A stretch of DNA of 10,326 nt, from contig JAQSXU010000199.1 in assembly GCA_029256485.1 (NCBI GenBank), positions 1-10,326 on the forward strand. Reading direction: 5' to 3'. The translations under genes were made by a program, and so were the position numbers. The stretch comes from Clostridiaceae bacterium. Lineage in GTDB: Bacteria > Bacillota_A > Clostridia > Clostridiales > Clostridiaceae. Each line of letters starts with the position of its first letter. Position 1 is the stretch's first letter. The notes beneath the pieces are model-generated. The model ran no database searches. It was not told where the DNA came from and saw only the letters and a program-made list of their open reading frames with translations. Shown in pieces: positions 5,893 through 10,326 of the stretch.

Positions 5893-6770
5893 TTAGGTCA
5901 TTATAAAATTAAATAGATATCCAGTAAATACTATTCCTAATCCTACTACTCCAAAGAACACTGCTAATAGTTTAGGTTTTAGAACTCTTCTCAAAAGGAT
6001 GGTATTACGCCAGCTGCATTAGAGTATAATGGAATTCCTATTAGTACAGCTACAAATACTGCAAATGGATTATTCTTTCCTGCATATTTTGCTAAGGCAC
6101 CTGCTGGAATCCACCCATGTATGAAACCACCTATAGCAACACCTATTATTACATATATCCATATTTTCTTTATTAAATCTTTTGTAAATACCCATGAATC
6201 TATTAATCGCTCTTTAATAGTAGGATCAGGTATTTCTAAATCAGAACTCATTTGTGTTTCATAAACATATCCTTCTACGTGTTTTTCCATTTTTAATTTA
6301 CCAATTATGATACCACTTACAAGAGCTATTATTTCTCCAGATAAAACATAAATTAGAGCTATCTTTAGTCCAAATAAACCATAAAGAAGTCCTAAAGCAA
6401 CTTCATTTACCATTGGTGCAGCTATTAAAAAAGAAAATGTAACGCCAAGTGGTACTCCTGCTTCAACAAATCCAATAAACAGTGGAACTGCAGAGCATGA
6501 ACAAAATGGAGTAACAATTCCAAGTAATGCAGCAAGAATATGACCTATAAATGTGCTGCCTTTACTCTTTGCAAGGATTTTTCTTGTTTTTTCTGGTGGA
6601 AAAAAACTCCTTATAAAAGTGATTACATAAATTATTATTAGTAATAAGATAAATATCTTTATAGTGTCAAATACAAAGAAATCAAGAGCACTTCCAAGTT
6701 TACTTTCTTTAGCAATTCCAAAAACATTATAAATAAGAAAGTCCGCAAAAATTTGTATAGGTGTAAACAT
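5893..6770 (-). pseudogene. ArsP/UPF0718-type permease, disrupted by an internal deletion and frameshift
   Basis: The intact reading frame (259 codons, 6770-5991) is a polytopic membrane protein with the family motif TPFCSCSAVPLFIGF (87-101; C90, C92) and PMVNEVAL (119-126). These are typical of the DUF318/ArsP permeases that export trivalent organoarsenicals or related metal(loid) compounds. It stops abruptly after NAAGVIPSF. The next frame continues without a stop from about 6000 to 5893 with RRVLKPKLLAVFFGVVG and GIVFTGYLF, which is the usual C-terminal helix of the family. In relatives these parts are joined by roughly 30-40 residues including a membrane helix and an SLPE-type segment, so I infer an internal deletion that also shifted the frame. 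A truncated protein may still be made. The start is ATG after GGAGGG. It belongs to the ArsR-thioredoxin-permease operon, 116 bases after the preceding gene. Confidence 0.8.
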
Positions 6771-6886
6771 ATTAACCCTCCATGCAATCTATAACTTTAT
6801 AATTAAATACTTATATACTATCTTAAAATAATGGACTTTATTCCTAATTAATATAGGACTAAGCCCTCTTTTAGGATAAGTCTCTC

Positions 6887-7126
6887 TTATTTTTCATCAT
6901 TAATATATTTCTTAATTTCATCAACACTCGCAACTTTACCAAACATCTTAACTTTTTCATTAATAACTATAGCAGGTGTTCTCATGACTCCATATTTCAT
7001 AATATCTTTAATATCTTCTACCTTTGTAATTGTAGCTTCTATACTTAGCTCCTTAATAGCTTCCTTTGCATTTACTTCAAGCTTTTTACAATTTGAACAT
7101 CCTGTTCCTAAAATTTTTATTTCCAT
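6887..7126 (-). CDS. Small CxxC thioredoxin-fold redox protein (TM0996/MTH895 type)
   Basis: At 79 aa this matches the compact thioredoxin/glutaredoxin-like family annotated as small redox-active disulfide protein. It begins with a beta strand MEIKILGTGC and the active site C10-S-N-C13. It has the cis-proline segment RTPAIVINEK (49-58) with P51 and ends in a helix (DEIKKYINDEK). It is presumably a cytosolic thiol-disulfide carrier. Family members are very often encoded next to UPF0718/ArsP permeases and ArsR regulators, as here (18 bases after arsR, 116 before the permease), so it probably supplies electrons or thiols to permease function or metalloid reduction; that role is inferred. It starts at ATG after AGGAGAAT. 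The gene is intact even though its partner permease is broken. Confidence 0.88.
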   Translation of the reverse strand: MEIKILGTGCSNCKKLEVNAKEAIKELSIEATITKVEDIKDIMKYGVMRTPAIVINEKVKMFGKVASVDEIKKYINDEK

Positions 7127-7144
7127 AATCTTATTCTCCTAAAT

Positions 7145-7450
7145 TTACAATATTTTATATTTAGAGTTATCAGTATAACCCATAACAAATTTATCTACAC
7201 TATCAATAATATTTTTAATTTCATCACTGCTAATCCTATAATGCATATTCATACCGACTTTTTCAGATGATAAAATTCCAGCTGCCTTAAGTATCTTTAA
7301 ATGTTGAGATAAATTAGCTTGACTAAATTCTATATCTTCATTTAATTTGCATACACACTTAGGTCCATCATATAAGAACTTAACTATTTTATACCTTATA
7401 GGGTGTCCTAAAGCTTTAAAAATTTTAACGCTTAATTCTTGTTCATCCAT
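7145..7450 (-). CDS. ArsR/SmtB-family repressor with arsenite-type CVC motif
   Basis: This 101-aa winged-helix repressor has its recognition helix in SQANLSQHLKILKAAGIL and its wing in VGMNMHYRIS. Residues C32-V-C34-K-L align with the ELCVCDL metal-binding box of ArsR, where the cysteines bind As(III) or Sb(III); the third E. coli ligand (C37) is replaced by asparagine, so an extra ligand, if used, must come from elsewhere. The start is the ATG at 7450 preceded by AGGAGG; the frame extends eight codons upstream through that site, and this longer start is rejected. It heads the operon with the small CxxC protein and the ArsP-type permease, has its own promoter with a dyad in the leader, and is predicted to repress itself until a metalloid binds. 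Since the permease is damaged, the resistance function may be lost. Confidence 0.9.
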   Translation of the reverse strand: MDEQELSVKIFKALGHPIRYKIVKFLYDGPKCVCKLNEDIEFSQANLSQHLKILKAAGILSSEKVGMNMHYRISSDEIKNIIDSVDKFVMGYTDNSKYKIL

Positions 7451-7463
7451 AGTTATCCTCCTG

Positions 7464-7528
7464 ATATTGAACAATATAAGTAAATAATTATATAGTTAAA
7501 TATACTACTACTTCTTATACAATGTCAA
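7464..7528 (-). promoter_or_regulatory. Promoter and candidate operator of the arsR operon
   Basis: On the minus strand TTGACA (7528-7523) and TATATT (7504-7499) are 18 bases apart. Downstream, in the leader just before the ribosome binding site, lies the palindrome ATATTGAACAATAT (7464-7477, 6-2-6). A looser AT-rich dyad ATATAA...TTATAT spans 7474-7493. Either could be the ArsR operator. Confidence 0.6.
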
Positions 7529-7532
7529 TATC

Positions 7533-7574
7533 AAATAAATAGCCCATAATATTTTTTATATAGACTATTTATTT
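7533..7574 (-). terminator. Hairpin between the C_GCAxxG gene and the arsR promoter
   Basis: AAATAAATAGCC (7533-7544) and GACTATTTATTT (7563-7574) pair at 12 positions including one wobble, with an 18-base loop. It sits just after the rhodanese-trx-C_GCAxxG operon, but the minus-strand 3' flank lacks a clean T run, so termination is uncertain. Confidence 0.4.
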
Positions 7575-7601
7575 TATGAAATTATCCGCTCTTTTGTTCC
7601 A

Positions 7602-7958
7602 TTAAATAGATTCTTTTAAAATATCATAGCTGTATTCTATTATTTCATCACAGGATACACCGTTTTTCTTTAATTCTAAACATTCAAAAGTCCCATACTT
7701 TTCTTTTACTTTATTTATTAATTCTTTAGTTAACTTTCTCGTTTCATTTGCTTCTTTACCTGTCTCTCTTCCTTTTACTGCTCCTATAGCCATTAGCGTT
7801 CCTGTAATAGCTCCACAAGTAGCCCCAACTGTCATACCTCCGCCAAAAGGACTTGCTATGGAAACTGGAATATTTAATCCTTTTTCTTCATTTATAGCTT
7901 TTACAATAGATTCTGCACAATTATATCCTTCTTTATGGAATTCTGTTACTTTTTTCAT
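7602..7958 (-). CDS. C_GCAxxG_C_C family redox-active protein
   Basis: The 118-aa protein matches the C_GCAxxG_C_C family (PF09719). C14 lies in GYNCAES, the GATCGAITGTLMAIG block (46-60) holds C48, and two cysteines C93 and C103 fall in FECLELKKNGVSC. The glycine-rich SPFGGGMTVG segment precedes C48. The family is described as putatively redox active on the basis of conserved cysteines and is found mainly in anaerobes; its reaction is unknown. It is the last gene of the rhodanese-thioredoxin operon, starting at ATG after GGAGGTG, 33 bases beyond trx. Its company suggests that thioredoxin keeps it reduced, or that it carries persulfide passed on by rhodanese; both are inferences. The gene looks intact and of normal family length. 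Confidence 0.88.
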   Translation of the reverse strand: MKKVTEFHKEGYNCAESIVKAINEEKGLNIPVSIASPFGGGMTVGATCGAITGTLMAIGAVKGRETGKEANETRKLTKELINKVKEKYGTFECLELKKNGVSCDEIIEYSYDILKESI

Positions 7959-7991
7959 TTTATTACACCTCCAACTTTATAATTATATAAC

Positions 7992-8306
7992 TTAATATTG
8001 TTCTACCTTACTTTTTAAAACTTCCTTTGGTTGAAAACCTACCATTTTATCAACAGCTGTACCATTCTTGAAAATAATAACTGTTGGCACACCCATGATG
8101 CCATATTTTTGAGCTATATCGCCACTTTTATCTACATCAACCTTAAATACTTTAGCCTTTCCTGCCATTTCTTTACTCAATTCTTCCACTATTGGTGCAA
8201 GCATCTTGCAAGGCCCACACCATTCTGCAAAGAAGTCTATTAATACAACATCATTACTATTTAAAACTTCGTCTTTAAATTCTCTACTATTTATTACTTT
8301 TGCCAT
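7992..8306 (-). CDS. trxA: Thioredoxin
   Basis: This is a canonical 104-aa thioredoxin with the active site WCGPC (C30, C33), the preceding VVLIDFFAEW strand, KVDVDKSGDIAQKYGI in the centre, the cis-proline loop GVPTVIIFKNG and a C-terminal helix. It reduces protein disulfides and persulfides in the cytosol using thioredoxin reductase, whose gene is not in this window. The start is the ATG at 8306 (MAKVIN), which has the moderate site GAAGGT; a further in-frame ATG six codons upstream has a poorer site. It lies 26 bases after the rhodanese stop codon. Being regulated with rhodanese rather than with its reductase suggests a specialised role in sulfane-sulfur turnover; the gene symbol reflects family membership only, since the genome may encode other thioredoxins. 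Confidence 0.94.
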   Translation of the reverse strand: MAKVINSREFKDEVLNSNDVVLIDFFAEWCGPCKMLAPIVEELSKEMAGKAKVFKVDVDKSGDIAQKYGIMGVPTVIIFKNGTAVDKMVGFQPKEVLKSKVEQY

Positions 8307-8332
8307 GATATTACCTTCTTTCATCTTATTTT

Positions 8333-8653
8333 TTATCTTTCTAATGGGAGAATGTACGACCCTGTTCCACCAGAAATATTCACAACATTATATCCTTGAT
8401 TAGATAACTCTTTACAAGTTCTTGCACTTCTTGAACCTGATTGACACACTATGTGATATTCCTTTGATTTATTAATATACTTTTCTGGATTAGTTAAAAT
8501 CACACCCATTGGTACATTTTTAGCTGTTGGTATATGACCACCTTTATATTCATAATTTTCTCTAACATCTATTAAATTAATCTTTCCTAGTTTACCATCT
8601 AAATCATGAGCACTTATTGAATTAAAATTACTTTTTCCAAAAATTGAAAACAT
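8333..8653 (-). CDS. Single-domain rhodanese-like sulfurtransferase
   Basis: This 106-aa single rhodanese domain has the typical INLIDVRENYEYKGGHIPTA segment (25-44) and the six-residue active-site loop C70-Q-S-G-S-R, followed by SARTCKEL with a second cysteine (C80). A six-residue loop is the kind that binds sulfur rather than phosphate or arsenate. It ends with YNVVNISGGTGSYILPLER, resembling the GG-x-x-x-W motif but with tyrosine replacing tryptophan. The enzyme should carry a persulfide on C70 and pass it to thiols. The start is the ATG at 8653, behind TTGGAGG; the TTG inside that site is not used. It is the first gene of the operon with thioredoxin and the C_GCAxxG_C_C protein, directly behind the palindromic operator and next to the ArsR-type regulator that probably controls it. 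Confidence 0.92.
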   Translation of the reverse strand: MFSIFGKSNFNSISAHDLDGKLGKINLIDVRENYEYKGGHIPTAKNVPMGVILTNPEKYINKSKEYHIVCQSGSRSARTCKELSNQGYNVVNISGGTGSYILPLER

Positions 8654-8669
8654 ATTAATTACCTCCAAG

Positions 8670-8735
8670 ATATAATATTAGTATATTAGTAACTTCTTAT
8701 ATACTAATATTATATCCTGAATTAGTTTTTGTCAA
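8670..8735 (-). promoter_or_regulatory. Consensus promoter with a perfect 17-bp inverted-repeat operator, rhodanese operon
   Basis: On the minus strand TTGACA (8735-8730) and TAATAT (8712-8707) are 17 bases apart. The arms ATATAATATTAGTATAT (8670-8686) and ATATACTAATATTATAT (8699-8715) are perfect inverses with a 12-base spacer; one arm covers the -10 box and the other lies in the leader next to the ribosome binding site. Binding there would block transcription. The core ATACTAATATT recurs upstream of the adjacent ArsR gene. Confidence 0.8.
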
Positions 8736-8803
8736 TACTGTTTTAATTTTTGTTTTAAAATATGTATTTAGTTTAATCTGAAATTTATATAAATCCATGT
8801 AAC

Positions 8804-8844
8804 AAAAAAGACATGCAATTAGTTTTATCCGATTTGCATGTCTT
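8804..8844 (-). terminator. Rho-independent terminator of the SqrR/BigR-like regulator gene
   Basis: AAGACATGCAA (8808-8818) and TTGCATGTCTT (8834-8844) form a perfect 11-bp stem with a 15-base loop, followed on the minus strand by a run of T. It lies 13 bases after the regulator's stop codon and separates it from the rhodanese operon. Confidence 0.85.
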
Positions 8845-8856
8845 ATATAGCTTCTT

Positions 8857-9141
8857 TTAATGATCACAATAATTTTCTTTTAATACCTTAATTACATTTC
8901 TTATCCTATCATCTTGTATTGAATAGGTGATTGAAAGTCCACATTTATTTGAACTCAATATTCTGTGAGCTTTTAACATTGCTAAATGCTGTGACAGTGC
9001 TGATTGTGTTAAATTATTAATTTTTTGATGAATCTCAGTTACTGTCATCGGCGATTCAATAAGATTGCACACGATCATTAACCTATTTTCATTCGCTAAC
9101 ACTTTCAATAATTCTGCTATATCTTTAACATTATCTATCAT
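8857..9141 (-). CDS. ArsR-family regulator resembling persulfide sensors SqrR/BigR/YgaV
   Basis: The 94-aa winged-helix protein has the recognition helix QSALSQHLAMLK (46-57), a close match to the SQSALSQHLA helix of the BigR/SqrR/YgaV branch. It lacks the CVC arsenic box. Instead C25 lies in LMIVCNL of an early helix and C92 in NYCDH of the last helix; the 67-residue gap is almost the same as C41/C107 of SqrR and C42/C108 of BigR, where the pair forms a disulfide or polysulfide link that releases DNA. A further cysteine (C67) is in the wing. The start is ATG after AGGAGGAA. It has its own promoter and terminator. The adjoining rhodanese operon carries a matching operator sequence, so I infer that this protein represses both units until reactive sulfur species accumulate. 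Confidence 0.85.
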   Translation of the reverse strand: MIDNVKDIAELLKVLANENRLMIVCNLIESPMTVTEIHQKINNLTQSALSQHLAMLKAHRILSSNKCGLSITYSIQDDRIRNVIKVLKENYCDH

Positions 9142-9161
9142 TAAAATTCCTCCTAAAGGTA

Positions 9162-9237
9162 ATACTAATATTTTAATATAAGTATATTAGAAATTTATTA
9201 TATAATAATGTTAGTTCATACTTTATATGATTGTCAA
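9162..9237 (-). promoter_or_regulatory. Promoter and autoregulatory operator of the SqrR/BigR-like gene
   Basis: On the minus strand TTGACA (9237-9232) is followed after 18 bases by the moderate box TAACAT (9213-9208). In the leader, CTAATAT (9165-9171) and ATATTAG (9184-9190) form an inverted pair overlapping a tight palindrome TAATATAAGTATATTA (9174-9189). ATACTAATATT (9162-9172) is identical to the arms of the rhodanese operator, implying autoregulation. Confidence 0.6.
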
Positions 9238-9280
9238 TTTATATTTTATACTTCTAGTGTTAACCTATCAATTACTACAA

Positions 9281-9637
9281 TTAATGATTACTATGTTCTC
9301 CATGATGATTACAAACTACATTTTTATCTTCTAAGTTTCCATTAATGTATTCTTCAATAGCCTTCGTATATTCTCCTGATGCTCCTTTTATTATCTTAAG
9401 ACCATTTTGCTGTAAACCTGAAAGTGCACCTCCGCCTATACCTCCAGTTATAACTACATTTGTTCCATGTTTTACAAGTAAATCTGCTAGTCCCTGATGC
9501 TGATGTGCAAGCTCTTCAGCAGATATTTTCTCAATTTGTATAATTTTTTTGTCTTCTACTGTTGCAATAATAAAACTTTTACTCATTCCAAAATGTTGAT
9601 TCACCATATTTCCATTATTAGGTACTGCTATTTTCAT
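9281..9637 (-). CDS. NifX/NifB-C-type dinitrogenase iron-molybdenum cofactor family protein
   Basis: The 118-aa protein matches the Nitro_FeMo-Co fold (PF02579): MKIAVPNNGNMVNQHFGMSK at the start (with the HFG motif), then a strand-helix pattern and VVITGGIGGGALSGL in the middle. It ends in a histidine-rich tail with one cysteine (VVCNHHGEHSNH), which could bind metal. Nitrogen-fixing relatives hold FeMo-cofactor precursors, but no nif genes are seen here. Many anaerobes that do not fix nitrogen carry such proteins beside Mrp/MinD-type ATPases and DUF134 regulators, as in the Desulfovibrio orp region, so an iron-sulfur role is more likely. The start is the ATG at 9637, preceded by AAGGAGG; the frame extends eight codons through that site and is rejected. 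It has its own promoter, and the -35 block is shared with mrp. Confidence 0.9.
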   Translation of the reverse strand: MKIAVPNNGNMVNQHFGMSKSFIIATVEDKKIIQIEKISAEELAHQHQGLADLLVKHGTNVVITGGIGGGALSGLQQNGLKIIKGASGEYTKAIEEYINGNLEDKNVVCNHHGEHSNH

Positions 9638-9708
9638 ATTATTGAACCTCCTTGATTTCACTTAATACAGAATAAACATCCAGTTCATTACTGGCATATG
9701 CTATTTAT

Positions 9709-9742
9709 ATTATATAACAAATGCTTTTTTATTGTCAAATGC
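9709..9742 (-). promoter_or_regulatory. Sigma-A promoter of the nifX-like gene with tandem GCATTTG boxes
   Basis: On the minus strand TTGACA (9738-9733) and TATAAT (9714-9709) are 18 bases apart. GCATTTG occurs twice in the same orientation (9742-9736 and 9724-9718), 18 bases apart, one at the -35 box and one between the boxes. The leader also holds the dyad CCAGTTCATTACTGG (9680-9694). The block 9729-9742 equals 5575-5588 at the mrp promoter. Confidence 0.75.
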
Positions 9743-9874
9743 TAATAACGAAATATTTATTATATAAATTGCTTAACAAAATGAAAAAGTGAAGTTTATA
9801 ATTGTAATTGCATTTTTTACACTAGAATTGAATACTACTTTAAAGGAGGCTGTTAAAATATTATCTACAAGCCT

Positions 9875-10324
9875 TTAGTCACTTTTAACTGATTTATTAC
9901 ACACCTTATTGCAAAAACTACTTTTTTTACTGCATATCACTCTTTTAGAGCCACATATAGGACAAGTATTTCTATCTTCTTCATATTTTATCTCATATAT
10001 ATTATTACAAACTAGACATTTAAATTGACAAATATTCATTGTATAGTTTCCACCACTTATATTTATGGCCTTTCCTTCTATGATAGCAGTTGCAATCTTC
10101 TTTCTTGCATTATCAATTATATTTTGAAAAGTTTGCCTTGAAATATGCATTTTTTTTGCACATTCTTCTTGATTTAAGTCTTCAATATCTTTAAGGCGTA
10201 TTGCTTCAAGCTCTTCAACTTTTATTGTTATATCTTCAATTTCACATTTTCTTCTACCCATTGGTACAAAGTATGTATATTGGGGTAAATTCTCTATTTT
10301 CCTATATTTAACTGGTCTTGGCAT
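9875..10324 (-). CDS. DUF134-family helix-turn-helix regulator with cysteine-rich tail
   Basis: At 149 aa this protein starts with the family hallmark MPRPVKYRKIENLP. VEELEAIRLKDIEDLNQEECAKKM (36-59) and ISRQTFQNIIDNARKKIATA (61-80) form a helix-turn-helix resembling sigma-70 region 4, typical of DUF134 (PF02001), a family presumed to bind DNA. The C-terminal third has paired cysteines C99-X3-C103-X2-C106 and C121-X2-C124-X6-C131, plus C138 and C142, suggesting a zinc ribbon or an iron-sulfur/redox sensor. DUF134 genes are regularly neighbours of NifX-like genes, as here. I infer that it regulates nifX and perhaps mrp through the shared GCATTTG boxes. The start codon lies two bases from the window edge, so its ribosome binding site and promoter cannot be seen; the frame itself is complete. 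Confidence 0.88.
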   Translation of the reverse strand: MPRPVKYRKIENLPQYTYFVPMGRRKCEIEDITIKVEELEAIRLKDIEDLNQEECAKKMHISRQTFQNIIDNARKKIATAIIEGKAINISGGNYTMNICQFKCLVCNNIYEIKYEEDRNTCPICGSKRVICSKKSSFCNKVCNKSVKSD

Positions 10325-10326
10325 AA

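Noticed and set aside
6842..6886. Hairpin-like sequence GGACTAAGCC...GGATAAGTCT between the CxxC gene and the permease
   Set aside because: The arms have internal mismatches and no T run follows on the minus strand, so I do not call a terminator or attenuator.
8031..8403. Two plus-strand frames over trx and the end of the rhodanese gene
   Set aside because: Both are antisense to well-supported genes and lack ribosome binding sites or family resemblance.
9845..9882. Plus-strand AAAGGAGGC resembling a ribosome binding site, with a bulged hairpin, after the DUF134 gene
   Set aside because: No reading frame of useful length follows the SD-like sequence, and the hairpin is bulged with no T tract on either strand.
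1..10326. CRISPR arrays, tRNA, rRNA or riboswitch
   Set aside because: No regularly spaced repeats, no cloverleaf-like sequence and no conserved ribosomal or riboswitch core were seen on either strand.

Overview
This window is very AT-rich DNA. Every convincing gene lies on the minus strand, most with strong GGAGG-type ribosome binding sites and several with TTGACA promoters. Together with the gene content (Mrp-type Fe-S ATPase, NifX-like protein, DUF134 regulator, C_GCAxxG_C_C redox protein, split TauE/SafE gene), this points to an anaerobic low-GC Firmicute of the Clostridium type. I infer that from style and content; no rRNA or tRNA is present to confirm it.

Layout in the direction of transcription (high to low coordinates). 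(a) 10324-9281: a DUF134 helix-turn-helix regulator with a cysteine-rich tail, then a NifX/NifB-C-type protein with its own promoter. (b) 9141-8857: a small ArsR-family regulator whose two conserved-position cysteines (C25, C92) match persulfide sensors of the SqrR/BigR/YgaV type, closed by a terminator. (c) 8653-7602: an operon of single-domain rhodanese, thioredoxin and C_GCAxxG_C_C protein, behind a consensus promoter whose -10 box sits inside a perfect 17-bp inverted repeat. An 11-mer of that repeat recurs upstream of the ArsR gene. (d) 7450-5893: a second ArsR with an arsenite-type CVC motif, a small CxxC thioredoxin-like protein and an ArsP-type permease that has lost an internal segment and is frame-shifted. 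(e) 5515-3195: an Mrp/NBP35-type ATPase, a translationally coupled repeat protein with a cysteine-rich tail, a very short one-cluster ferredoxin-like reading frame in the +1 frame, and a small membrane protein. (f) 2931-403: a decayed IS256-type transposase remnant, a kinase-dead ROK regulator, lgt and a half-size TauE/SafE exporter.

The common theme is sulfur, iron-sulfur and metalloid handling. The rhodanese-Trx-C_GCAxxG operon looks like a reactive-sulfur response unit controlled by its neighbouring sensor. The mrp and nifX promoters share a 14-bp identical block over the -35 region, which suggests one regulator, for which the DUF134 protein is an obvious candidate. The most novel-looking unit is the mrp operon: the ATPase N-terminus and the partner protein C-terminus both carry CX2CX5C, and a CX2CX2CX3C ferredoxin motif follows immediately, suggesting a small iron-sulfur handling module.

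Signs of erosion are frequent: the IS256 remnant, the broken permease, the short ferredoxin-like gene, a start-less plus-strand reading frame at 5618-5755, and scraps at the left edge. Several genes have in-frame start codons upstream of, or overlapping, their ribosome binding sites; the starts given here were chosen from the Shine-Dalgarno positions.
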